Part shown: positions 1 to 7,250 of the stretch, piece by piece
Position numbering within the stretch: the stretch's first letter is position 1
How the letters are laid out: each line of letters starts with the position of its first letter
Assembly (NCBI GenBank): GCA_041739275.1
Contig: JBGSOF010000010.1
Coordinates: forward strand, 1-42,609
From: WGMI01 sp041739275
Lineage (GTDB): Bacteria > Bacteroidota > Bacteroidia > Flavobacteriales > Schleiferiaceae
Reading direction: 5' to 3'
Length of the DNA: 42,609 bases
Program-made: the position numbers and the translations under genes
The notes under the pieces: generated by a model
What the model was told of the DNA's origin: nothing
What the model saw: the letters and a program-made list of their open reading frames with translations, nothing else
Databases searched by the model: none

Positions 1-113
1 TGCGCGCGCTGAAAAACCGAAAAGCCGTCTCGAATCCCCAACGAGCGAGCTCGAGGGTCTTCTCTACGGCTTTTCGGTGGTCCGCCTGCGGCGGACCGGT
101 TCTCGGGGCTTTG
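1..113. repeat. 3' flank of tRNA-Ser(CGA), copy A of a direct repeat
   Basis: This stretch recurs at 1312-1424 with one mismatch (position 108 against 1419). It contains a 13-base inverted repeat (16-28 with 66-78, arms reading ACCGAAAAGCCGT and its complement) and a compact REP-like hairpin GGTCCGCC-TGC-GGCGGACC at 79-97. Read on the minus strand, downstream of the tRNA, the long stem is followed by a short T run, so it may act as the tRNA terminator. The window starts inside the repeat, so its left edge is unknown. Confidence 0.75.
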
Positions 114-200
114 CGGAGAGACAGGGATTCGAACCCTGGATACCCGCGAGGGTATAACGGTTTTCGAGACCGCCCCATTCGACCGCTCTGGCATCTCTCC
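114..200 (-). tRNA. tRNA-Ser, anticodon CGA
   Basis: The minus strand folds into an 87-base class II tRNA. The acceptor stem is GGAGAGA pairing with TCTCTCC, followed by the G discriminator base typical of serine tRNAs. The anticodon loop is CTCGAAA (anticodon CGA, codon TCG) inside the stem GCGGT/ACCGT. There is a long variable arm (ACCCTCGCGGGT) and a T loop with GGTTCGAATCC. CCA is not encoded. A related tRNA-Ser(TGA) lies 1.2 kb away in the same orientation with the same 3' flank. Confidence 0.93.
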
Positions 201-305
201 AAAAGGGAGCGCGAAATTAGATAAAATACAGCTTCAAACAAGCTGATTTGGGCGGAGAGAAAAATTGAACGTCTATGTACTTTCGGCGCCTCAAATCCTT
301 TGAAA

Positions 306-848
306 ATGAGCAACGACGATCCCGAATACAGCAAAGCCGAACAGCCTGAAAATGTTTCATCCGAAGGGTTGGGCCATCAAGAGGTCGAACAAACCACTCC
401 ACTTGCCGTAGAAGTGCCGCGGCATGAGTTGATTATGGAGCTACTTCCCGAGGCTCAATTGCATCTAAACGCCATTCGCAAATGGACCCAATTCTTCGCT
501 GTTTTGGGATATGTGGCCATTGCCATTTTCTTAATCGCCGGGGTGGTCATCTTTGCAGTCATCACAGAACTGGGCAACATCAATGGTATTGAACCCGAGG
601 TGATTGGGGTGATCTATTTTTTAATGGCCGCTCTTTATATCTACCCTGTGGCAAAACTCCTTGAGTTTTCGGGTCGAATGAAGAAGTCTTTGGGCTTTGT
701 CGATGCCCAAATGCTGAATGCTGCGTTTAAGTCGCTCCGACAGCACTTTGCCTATGTGGGATGGCTTACTGTTGGACTGATCGTTCTTTATTTCTTGATT
801 TTCATCGGTGCAATGGTCGGCGCAGTGGGCGCCGGTTTTGGCGGATGA
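306..848 (+). CDS. DUF5362-like membrane protein
   Basis: Encodes 180 residues. The first 40 or so are acidic and polar. A conserved-looking stretch about residues 52-60 (HLNAIRKW) leads into four hydrophobic segments: about 61-85, 98-116 and a C-terminal pair about 150-178 that is rich in Gly and Ala. The layout and the HLNAIRKW-type entry resemble the DUF5362 family of Bacteroidota membrane proteins as I remember it; function is unknown. I chose ATG 306 over the in-frame TTG at 300. It stands alone, divergent from the tRNA-Ser on its left and followed by the repeat array. A TCCTTTG stretch just before the ATG resembles a degraded -7 box. Confidence 0.75.
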   Translation: MSNDDPEYSKAEQPENVSSEGLGHQEVEQTTPLAVEVPRHELIMELLPEAQLHLNAIRKWTQFFAVLGYVAIAIFLIAGVVIFAVITELGNINGIEPEVIGVIYFLMAALYIYPVAKLLEFSGRMKKSLGFVDAQMLNAAFKSLRQHFAYVGWLTVGLIVLYFLIFIGAMVGAVGAGFGG

Positions 849-911
849 AAATCGAACTGCGTTCAGGAAGAGCTCTCTAAAAAGTTTCTGATGATTTTGA
901 GCTGATTTGAA

Positions 912-1300
912 CTCACCGCCTGCGGCGGTTTCGCCCTGACCGCAGCGTCAGAGGGGGGGCAATCCATACCCACGCGAAGAGAGAGGATTGAGTCGCTGCG
1001 CTCCTCGATCCCTCACCGCCTGCGGCGGTGGGGCAATCCATACCCACGCGAAGAGAGAGGATTGAGTCGCTGCGCTCCTCGATCCCTCACCGCCTGCGGC
1101 GGTTTCGCCCTGACCGCAGCGTCAGAGGGGAGGCAATCCCTACCCACTCGAAATGAGAGGATTGAGTCGCTGCGCTCCTCGATCCCTCACCGCCTGCGGC
1201 GGTGGGGGCGATCCCTACCCACTCGAAATGAGAGGATTGAGTCGCTGCGCTCCTCGATCCCTCACCGCCTGCGGCGGTGGGGGCGAAAATCCCGAGAACC
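912..1300. repeat. Tandem array of REP-like palindromic units
   Basis: Units begin at 912, 1012, 1086, 1186 and 1261. Lengths alternate 100, 74, 100 and 75 bases, then a partial unit. Each starts with a CACCGCCTGCGGCGGTG-type hairpin and ends with an imperfect inverted pair GATTGAG...CTCGATC. The 100-base units differ by carrying an extra hairpin (CCTGAC-CGCAGC-GTCAG). Units 1-2 share one spacer variant (cacgcgaagagag) and 3-4 another (cactcgaaatgag), so the present structure looks like duplication of a two-unit block followed by divergence. There are no unique spacers, so it is not CRISPR. Apparent ORFs across it are compositional. Confidence 0.9.
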
Positions 1301-1311
1301 TTTCCGCGCGC

Positions 1312-1424
1312 TGCGCGCGCTGAAAAACCGAAAAGCCGTCTCGAATCCCCAACGAGCGAGCTCGAGGGTCTTCTCTACGGCTTTTCGGTGGTCCGCCTGC
1401 GGCGGACCGGTTCTCGGGACTTTG
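1312..1424. repeat. 3' flank of tRNA-Ser(TGA), copy B of the direct repeat
   Basis: Second copy of the sequence at 1-113. Similarity continues into the 3' half of the tRNA, to about 1448 apart from position 1433. The inverted repeat lies at 1327-1339 with 1377-1389, and the GGTCCGCC hairpin at 1390-1408. On the minus strand the long stem is followed by five Ts, so a tRNA terminator role is plausible. Confidence 0.85.
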
Positions 1425-1509
1425 CGGAGAGAGAGGGATTCGAACCCCCGGAGGTTTAACCCTCAACGGTTTTCAAGACCGCCGCAATCGACCACTCTGC
1501 CATCTCTCC
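1425..1509 (-). tRNA. tRNA-Ser, anticodon TGA
   Basis: 85-base class II tRNA on the minus strand. Acceptor stem GGAGAGA/TCTCTCC with a G discriminator. The anticodon loop CTTGAAA gives anticodon TGA (codon TCA). A long variable arm (GAGGGTTAAACCTC) and the T loop GGTTCGAATCC are present. CCA is not encoded. It is near-identical to the CGA tRNA in the acceptor, anticodon stem and T arm, but differs in the variable arm and parts of the D arm. Confidence 0.94.
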
Positions 1510-1575
1510 GGGGCGAAAATACGATAAGGAGCGTCATTGAACCTCAAACCAACCAAAGCAGATCGGAGAGCGTTG

Positions 1576-1583
1576 TATCTTTG
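1576..1583 (+). promoter_or_regulatory. -7 promoter box (TATCTTTG)
   Basis: Perfect match to the Bacteroidota TAnnTTTG -7 element, four bases before ATG 1588 of the GWxTD gene. No convincing TTG -33 element sits at the usual distance. If used, transcription would start at or just inside the start codon; alternatively translation starts at ATG 1615. Confidence 0.55.
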
Positions 1584-1587
1584 AAAG

Positions 1588-3162
1588 ATGCGTTTTTTGT
1601 TACCCCGCATATCGATGCTTCCGAAGGCCTGTTTTAATCTGACAAAAAGACTCTCCACGGCGATTTTTTTCTGGGGGGCGCTTGGTTTGATCGGTTCTGC
1701 GGACATACTTCAGGCTCAGGGGCCACAAGTAAAGCTGCACACACCGTCTTATCAAGATGGCAAGGGATTTCACTACGTGGAGTTCACTTTGTTTTGCCTT
1801 ACCGAAAGCCTCTTTCAGCCCCTCGATTCCAAAAAGCCGAGGAGTTTAGATCTCGAGATTTTAGTGGTAGGTCAGGACAGCGCTCGACAAAGAGATTCAA
1901 TCACGATGGGCGACAAGGTGCGGCTCAACGCCCCCGAAGGCCTGCCGATTGCATTTTCGCACTTGCTCCGCTATAAAATCGCGGACGGAACCTACGGTGT
2001 GCAAATTGTTATTCGAGATCCCAATTCAAGCGCAGAACCTGCTTTGGTCAACGGCCCACTCCGGCTTAAAACCAATAGCGAAACTTGTTTTTTGTCTGAA
2101 CTCCGAATCGGCGAGCAATTGAGCCCTGAAAAAGACGGAAGTCCTTTCAACCGCTATGGCTTTGAGTTTAAACCCTTGGTAGGAGACGCTATTTTGCCGC
2201 TGAACAGCCCAGAACTCCCGCTGTTTTTCGAAATCTACAACAGCGACAAACTCGGTTTGCCCGAAGGCGAAAGGCTTCAAATCAAACTCGAAGTGCTCGA
2301 TCGCTATTTGCGCCCCGTACCCGGCTTGGGAGGAACGCTCAAGCGCGACGTCCGCTCCGTGATTCCGGTGCTGCTCTCCTTACCCATAGAAATTTTGGAG
2401 CCGGGAGATTACATCCTCAGGGCTGAAATCGGCGAAGTGGGTGTCGCACCGATTCTCACTTCCGAAACTGAGTTTCGAAAGCCATCCGACCTTCAAAATA
2501 ATCAAACAATTTCTTCATCTGAAGCCGTAGATCACAGGCTCGAAACCTATTTTGAAAACGAGGATACGCTCAACCATATGTTGGATATTCTCTATCCCAT
2601 TTCTAGTCTGCCCGAACGCCGGCAAGAAAGCAATTTGATGATCAGTGGTTCCATAGAGCAAAAGCGCAACTTTCTCATTCAATTTTGGCTGGCGCGCGAC
2701 CCGATTCAGCCTGAAAAAGCGCTAAACGAATACTTGCTCAAAGTCTCTGAAGCCGATCGCTCGTATGGGGCTCGTTCGATGAAGGGATATCAAACCGACC
2801 GAGGGCGCGTTTTTCTGCAATTTGGAAATCCCAACATGATCGAAGACCGCAAGTATGAGCCCAGTATGTATCCCTACGAAATCTGGCAATACAACGTTTT
2901 GAATTCGGCTTCGACCAACGAAGAAGTCAACCGCGTCTTTATTTTCGCCAACACCGAAAGCGCGGGAGACCTCTATCGAATCATTCATTCGAATGCCGAA
3001 GGCGAGACTTTTAACCAGCGTTGGATGCTCATGCTCAACCGCAGGATGTTGCCGCTTCAAAGCGTAGACGAAACAGGAGAAGACATCATACAGCACGGAG
3101 GCCGAGTGAACAGCAACCCGATTATCAACGAATCGACCATTAACAGCATCAATCGACGATGA
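1588..3162 (+). CDS. GWxTD domain protein, exported
   Basis: Encodes 524 residues. The N-terminus has a signal peptide: basic stretch with Lys-Arg about 20-21, hydrophobic core about 23-40, likely cleavage near QAQG (42-45). The GWxTD signature appears as GYQTD at residues 400-404, followed by RGRVFLQFGNP, matching the domain that gives this Bacteroidota family its name. The role of the family is unproven; members are exported and often lie near cell-envelope genes. ATG 1615 is an alternative start that gives a tidier signal peptide. The stop codon overlaps the start of the acyltransferase gene (ATGA), so co-transcription and coupling are likely, placing it with lipid A and glycosyl transfer genes. 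Confidence 0.85.
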   Translation: MRFLLPRISMLPKACFNLTKRLSTAIFFWGALGLIGSADILQAQGPQVKLHTPSYQDGKGFHYVEFTLFCLTESLFQPLDSKKPRSLDLEILVVGQDSARQRDSITMGDKVRLNAPEGLPIAFSHLLRYKIADGTYGVQIVIRDPNSSAEPALVNGPLRLKTNSETCFLSELRIGEQLSPEKDGSPFNRYGFEFKPLVGDAILPLNSPELPLFFEIYNSDKLGLPEGERLQIKLEVLDRYLRPVPGLGGTLKRDVRSVIPVLLSLPIEILEPGDYILRAEIGEVGVAPILTSETEFRKPSDLQNNQTISSSEAVDHRLETYFENEDTLNHMLDILYPISSLPERRQESNLMISGSIEQKRNFLIQFWLARDPIQPEKALNEYLLKVSEADRSYGARSMKGYQTDRGRVFLQFGNPNMIEDRKYEPSMYPYEIWQYNVLNSASTNEEVNRVFIFANTESAGDLYRIIHSNAEGETFNQRWMLMLNRRMLPLQSVDETGEDIIQHGGRVNSNPIINESTINSINRR

Positions 3163-4031
3163 GGAGCGACCGAGTGCTCCGCCCCCTGCTGTGGGGCTTG
3201 TCGCGTATTCCTTGGAGTGTCCTTTACCTCTTTTCGAATCTTCTTGCGTGGATCTTGAAGAATATCCTTCGCTATAGACGCGGGGTGATCGACTCAAATT
3301 TGCTCATCGCATTTCCCCACAGCCACAAACGGCAACGCGACAAATGGAGATCGATTTTCTACAGCCACTTTGCCGACCTCATCGTAGAAATGATCAAGAG
3401 TCTTTCGATGAGCGAAGACGATTTGCGCAGGCGCCTGATTCTCGAAAACAGCAAGGTTTTCGAAGAACTTTACGAGCAAAAAAAGCCTGTCATTGTGGTT
3501 TGGGGACATTATACCAATTTCGAGCTCATGGCGATGGGCCTCCCCTTGTTGATTCCTCAAAAAACGCATGCGGTCTATCAAGCGCTTCGAGACCCGGGAT
3601 TTGGCGAAATCATTGTCGAAATTCGGCAAAAATTTGGTCTGATACTTTACGAAATGGCTGAAACCTATCCATATATGCTCGGCAATGCCGATGTTCGGGC
3701 GGCTTATATCTTTATGGCCGATCAAAGCCCCGCGGCAAACAAAATAAAATTCTGGGGCCCTTTTTTCGGCCGACCGACCGCCACGCACCTCGGGGTGGAA
3801 AACCTCGCGAAAAAGCTCGATGCCGCGGTTGTTTGGATGGATGCCCGAAAGACAAGCCGCGGACACTATTCTCTTCGTGCTCAATTAATTACCACCGAAT
3901 CCAACCGCTGGGATCCGGGCGACATTACCCGAAAGCACCTCTCGCTGCTCGAAGGCGAAATCAGGCGCGATCCGCCCTATTGGCTTTGGTCTCACAAGCG
4001 CTGGAAGCACAGCCTCCCCGAAATCGCTTGA
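3159..4031 (+). CDS. Lipid A biosynthesis acyltransferase (LpxL/HtrB family)
   Basis: Encodes 290 residues, usual for the family. An N-terminal membrane anchor (about residues 17-38) precedes the acyltransferase fold. The catalytic HX4D/E motif is H117-YTNF-E122. Further blocks are MADQSP (about 187) and FFGRPTATHLG (about 198), which match the conserved DQ and phosphate-binding regions of LpxL/LpxM-type enzymes. These add secondary acyl chains to lipid A at the inner membrane; in Bacteroidota related enzymes may also acylate other lipids, so the substrate is inferred. ATG 3159 overlaps the GWxTD stop, and the TGA at 4029-4031 overlaps the TTG start of the next gene. Confidence 0.88.
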   Translation: MRSDRVLRPLLWGLSRIPWSVLYLFSNLLAWILKNILRYRRGVIDSNLLIAFPHSHKRQRDKWRSIFYSHFADLIVEMIKSLSMSEDDLRRRLILENSKVFEELYEQKKPVIVVWGHYTNFELMAMGLPLLIPQKTHAVYQALRDPGFGEIIVEIRQKFGLILYEMAETYPYMLGNADVRAAYIFMADQSPAANKIKFWGPFFGRPTATHLGVENLAKKLDAAVVWMDARKTSRGHYSLRAQLITTESNRWDPGDITRKHLSLLEGEIRRDPPYWLWSHKRWKHSLPEIA

Positions 4032-5059
4032 AAACCGCGGTCGCCCTGCTCAACTGGAACGGACGGCACTGGCTCGAGCGCTTTGTGCCCGATGTGCTCT
4101 CGACTCTTAAGGACAAGGCCGAACTCGTTGTGATCGACAACGCGTCGACCGACGATTCGCGGGCTTGGATGGAGGCCAATCACCCGGGAGTCCTTTGGAT
4201 TCAAAATACGGAGAATCAAGGGTATGCGGGAGGGTATAACCTAGGAATTGAACAGATTGAAGCCGATCTGCTCATATTGATGAATACCGATGTTCGGCCA
4301 AGGCAGGGCTGGCTCGAACCCTTGATGGATGCCTTCGAAAAGAACCCGAAGCTCGGAGCCGCGCAACCCAGAATTCTCGACTTCAATCACCCCCGGCAAT
4401 TCGAGTACGCAGGGGCTGCAGGCGGATTTATAGACACCTTCGGCTATGCTTTCTGCAGAGGTCGGCTCTTTGACGCGTTGGAAGATGAAGCGGGCCGATA
4501 TCTGGAGCCGAGTTCCATTTTTTGGGCGAGTGGCGCTTGTCTGGCTGTGCGTCGATCGGTCTATAGAGAGCTGGGCGGTTTTGAAGCTTCGTTTTTCGCG
4601 CATTTCGAAGAAATCGATCTGTGCTGGCGAATTCAGCGGGCGAATTGGAGCGTGGAATACGTGCCCCATTCAGTGGTCGAACACGTGGGCGGGGGTACTT
4701 TGACGCAGTCGAATCCCAAAAAAACGTTTTTAAACTTTCGCAACAACTTGCTTTGCCTGGCGCGCAATGAATCCTCGCTCAAGCTCTTGTGGCTGATCCC
4801 ACTCCGACTCGTGCTCGACGGCTTAGCGGGCCTTCGGCTGCTGAGTCGCCGCCAATTTGACCATTGCTTTGCCATTGTGCGCGCACATTTTGCTTTCTAC
4901 GGAATGTGGAAGAGTGTGTACCGCTTCCGAAAAAATGACCTTCATCCGAGGGGTCAAAAACTCCGGGGCGTTTACCCGAAGAGCGTATTGTGGGCCTATT
5001 TCGCGCGCGGTATCAAGCGTTTTGATGAGCTCGGGTGGAAGCCCGAAACGCCGACCTAA
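4028..5059 (+). CDS. Family 2 glycosyltransferase
   Basis: Encodes 343 residues from a TTG at 4028 that overlaps the preceding TGA. The N-terminus reads KTAVALLNWNG, the standard start of GT2 rhamnosyltransferase-like enzymes. VVIDNASTDDS (34-44) forms the nucleotide-sugar site, NTD (86-88) the DXD-type metal motif, and FEEIDLCWRIQ (about 195-205) the acceptor-side ED motif. A hydrophobic stretch near residue 260 may contact the membrane. An upstream in-frame ATG at 3833 would add 65 residues read out of frame inside the acyltransferase gene and is rejected. Position after an LpxL-type gene suggests lipid-linked or surface glycan synthesis, but the sugar is unknown. Its 3' end overlaps aroQ by four bases, tail to tail. 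Confidence 0.87.
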   Translation: MKTAVALLNWNGRHWLERFVPDVLSTLKDKAELVVIDNASTDDSRAWMEANHPGVLWIQNTENQGYAGGYNLGIEQIEADLLILMNTDVRPRQGWLEPLMDAFEKNPKLGAAQPRILDFNHPRQFEYAGAAGGFIDTFGYAFCRGRLFDALEDEAGRYLEPSSIFWASGACLAVRRSVYRELGGFEASFFAHFEEIDLCWRIQRANWSVEYVPHSVVEHVGGGTLTQSNPKKTFLNFRNNLLCLARNESSLKLLWLIPLRLVLDGLAGLRLLSRRQFDHCFAIVRAHFAFYGMWKSVYRFRKNDLHPRGQKLRGVYPKSVLWAYFARGIKRFDELGWKPETPT

Positions 5060-5490
5060 GCCCGTTTGCCGAGCTGATAGAGCAAGGCCTCGAGACCGAG
5101 TCGATACGAATCGAATCCAAAACCGACAATAGCGCCGAGACACGAACGAGCGATGAGCGAACGCTGTCTGAATTCTTCGCGCGCCAAAGTGTGCGTGATG
5201 TGCACCTCGATCGCCGGAGCCGGAACCGCGCTCAGAGCATCGCCCAGGGCCACAGAAGTATGCGTATAGCCCCCGGCATTGATCAGTATGCCATCGGCAG
5301 AAAAACCCACTTGATGGATGCGGTCGATCAACAAACCCTCGACATTGCTTTGAAAATACTCGAGTTGCACTTCGGGAAACCGCTCTTTCAATCGGACGAA
5401 ATAATCGTCAAAGCCCATACTTCCGTAGAGCTCGGGCTCTCTCCTGCCCAGCAAATTGAGATTGGGACCGTTAATTATTTGAATCTGCAT
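5056..5490 (-). CDS. aroQ: 3-dehydroquinate dehydratase, type II
   Basis: Encodes 144 residues, normal length for the dodecameric type II enzyme that converts 3-dehydroquinate to 3-dehydroshikimate in the shikimate pathway. IINGPNLNLLGRREPELYG (residues 5-23) carries the catalytic Tyr22 and active-site Arg. SNVEG (48-52), INAGGYTHTSVAL (70-82) with the conserved His77, and IEVHI (94-98) followed by AREEFR bind substrate. The position usually His or Phe before ARE is Leu here. The conserved N-terminus fixes the start at 5490. A TAGTTTTG box lies only four bases upstream, so the transcript may be leaderless. Confidence 0.96.
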   Translation of the reverse strand: MQIQIINGPNLNLLGRREPELYGSMGFDDYFVRLKERFPEVQLEYFQSNVEGLLIDRIHQVGFSADGILINAGGYTHTSVALGDALSAVPAPAIEVHITHTLAREEFRQRSLIARSCLGAIVGFGFDSYRLGLEALLYQLGKRA

Positions 5491-5494
5491 TTCC

Positions 5495-5524
5495 CAAAAC
5501 TACAAGAGCGCGGGGCACCATCAA
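5495..5524 (-). promoter_or_regulatory. aroQ promoter (TTG-n19-TAGTTTTG)
   Basis: On the minus strand TTG (5524-5522) is followed after 19 bases by TAGTTTTG (5502-5495), a full match to the Bacteroidota -33/-7 arrangement. The -7 box ends four bases before the aroQ ATG. The -33 part overlaps the last codons of the upstream Lon-domain gene. Confidence 0.6.
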
Positions 5525-6096
5525 TTCCAGTAGAAACCAAAACTCGTCTGGTCTTCTTGAAGTCGAATCGACTCGTAATACTCATTGCGACGATCGAGAA
5601 AACGCATCCCCTCTCCGGTGCGCAAATATTTGACCCATCGAAGTTTATCTGATAAATCATATTCGAGTTCCAGAGCGCGTGCCAGGGCATTGGTCACCAC
5701 GGCCGTCGATTTGGAACCCTCTCCCAATTCGCCCGTGCCTTTGCCCACTTCGCGTTCCATGCTCAGTTTCCAATCGATGGGTTCAACGGCACCGCCTGGA
5801 TAGAGCTCATCTTCCATTCGGTAAAAAAAGCGATCGAGCCGGAACAAACCCACGCAGCGCACTTCGATGTCCGACTCTCCTCCGGGATAGCGCTTGACCA
5901 CCTTACTCACCTCGACCAAACTCCCTGAATTCGAAGTGTTCAACACATGGTTGCAGGGAAGTCCGAACGGGCGCGATTCTTCGATGCTCTGGGCGATCAA
6001 AGAGCGATACCGCTCTTCGAAGATGTGCAAAGCGCACTTTTCTCCGGGCATCAAGAAGATCGAAAGCGGAAATAACGGAATGTTTATTTGGCTCAT
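5521..6096 (-). CDS. Lon N-terminal (substrate-binding) domain protein
   Basis: Encodes 191 residues that match the LON peptidase N-terminal domain family without the AAA+ or protease domains. The N-terminus INIPLFPLSIFLMPGEKCALHIFEERYR is diagnostic (residues 4-31; the core is PLFPL, PGE and HIFEERY). VVKRYPGGESDIEVRCVGLFRL follows as the second beta segment, and the C-terminal third is helical. Stand-alone LonN proteins are common in bacteria and presumably bind unfolded peptides, but their role is not settled. It lies 31 bases downstream of the oxyR-like gene on the same strand and may be co-transcribed with it. Confidence 0.87.
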   Translation of the reverse strand: MSQINIPLFPLSIFLMPGEKCALHIFEERYRSLIAQSIEESRPFGLPCNHVLNTSNSGSLVEVSKVVKRYPGGESDIEVRCVGLFRLDRFFYRMEDELYPGGAVEPIDWKLSMEREVGKGTGELGEGSKSTAVVTNALARALELEYDLSDKLRWVKYLRTGEGMRFLDRRNEYYESIRLQEDQTSFGFYWN

Positions 6097-6127
6097 ATCT
6101 GCTGAAACACCTTGACCCTGTGAAAGT

Positions 6128-7072
6128 TCAAAAAGGCGAAATCGGGTCGCCTTTCACTTCGAGCATTCGTTCGGGCACCGACTTTCGAACGGCTTCGGCT
6201 AATGTATCCATTACCGCTCTTCGATAGCGATCTTCGGGGTAAACGAGGCTAATTTGCCGCGTGGGTATGGGGTGGTCGATGGGCTTGAGCGCTTTGAGAT
6301 CGCTCTTGGGCAAATCTGCGGCGATTAACCAAGGCAGCAGCGTCATTCCATAGCCGAGTTGCGATAGTTTGATCAACATCGAAAAACTGCCGGTTTCGAG
6401 GGCTATTCCGGGAATGGCCGGCACGCTTTCTCCCGACTCGCCGCACAAGCGCAAAACCGAGTTTCTAAAGCAGTGCCCTTCGCCGAGCAGGAGCAATTCG
6501 GCGCTCTTGAGTTCGGAATGGAGCACAAAGTCGTTGTTGCTCAGTCGATGACTCGATGGAACATAGGCCACAAAAGGTTCGTAAAAGAGCGGAACTTCAA
6601 CGATGCCTCGTTCAGCCAAGGGTCCGGCCACCAAGGCCGCGTCGAGTTTTCGTTCCCGGAGTGCGAGCAGAAGAACCTCGGTGGTGAGTTCGCTGAGGTG
6701 AAAAACGGCCAATGGCAGTTCTTTTGTCAGATGCGGAAGCATGCGCGGCAAGAGTGCAGGGGCGAGCGTGGGGATGATGCCGAGCTTAAAATCACCCTTG
6801 AACAGCCCGTTGAGCTCCTCGACGCCGGCTTCGAGGCCTAGAACAGCCCTCTGAATCTCGAGCATCCGATCGATGAGCAGTTTGCCTGGATCGGTGGGGA
6901 GAATGGGATGGGTGTTCCGCGCGAAAATCTTGAGGCCGATTTCTTCTTCGAGCTTCTGAATTTGAGCGCTCAAGGTGGGTTGTGTGACCGCGCAGCGCTC
7001 GGCGGCCTTTCCAAAGTGCCCGTGTTCGGCCACGGCCAGTACGTATTGAATCTGGGTGAGGGTGATCGACAT
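6128..7072 (-). CDS. oxyR: OxyR-type LysR-family peroxide-sensing regulator
   Basis: Encodes 314 residues. An N-terminal winged helix-turn-helix (about residues 3-62: LTQIQYVLAVAEHGHFGKAA, then TQPTLSAQIQKLEE) is followed by a LysR substrate-binding domain. GEGHCFR places Cys201, and Cys210 follows nine residues later. This is the exact spacing of the E. coli OxyR pair Cys199/Cys208, which forms the peroxide-induced disulfide. The GHC-x-R context is also conserved, so this is a true OxyR-type sensor rather than a generic LysR protein. The likely target is katG in this window, which has a matching operator at 14446-14483. The gene is divergent from the DUF6263-like gene; no OxyR-type site was seen in its own upstream region. 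Confidence 0.9.
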   Translation of the reverse strand: MSITLTQIQYVLAVAEHGHFGKAAERCAVTQPTLSAQIQKLEEEIGLKIFARNTHPILPTDPGKLLIDRMLEIQRAVLGLEAGVEELNGLFKGDFKLGIIPTLAPALLPRMLPHLTKELPLAVFHLSELTTEVLLLALRERKLDAALVAGPLAERGIVEVPLFYEPFVAYVPSSHRLSNNDFVLHSELKSAELLLLGEGHCFRNSVLRLCGESGESVPAIPGIALETGSFSMLIKLSQLGYGMTLLPWLIAADLPKSDLKALKPIDHPIPTRQISLVYPEDRYRRAVMDTLAEAVRKSVPERMLEVKGDPISPF

Positions 7073-7250
7073 AGAGTCGCAGAGGGTCTTGAACGCAAAG
7101 AAAACGAATTGAACGCCTGCCGAAGCGCGCGATTTCAGCCTCTGAAAGGTTGTACTTTTAAGGTCGATGCCCGCAGGCCGATCAGGGCGATTTTCGGATA
7201 TTCCGACTCGGCGAAAACGGGCTTTTCCGTGCTAAAAGTCAAGGTTTTAT

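Noticed and set aside
912..1300. Regular repeats that could suggest a CRISPR array
   Set aside because: Units are 74-100 bases with no unique spacers; all sequence between hairpins is itself repeated, and no cas gene is near.
1062..1637. 191-codon plus-strand open frame
   Set aside because: It runs through the repeat array, the tRNA-Ser gene and into the GWxTD start; its protein is a translated repeat with no fold or family.
3833..4027. N-terminal extension of the glycosyltransferase from ATG 3833
   Set aside because: The 65 extra residues are read out of frame in the acyltransferase gene, and the GT2 fold begins exactly at TTG 4028.
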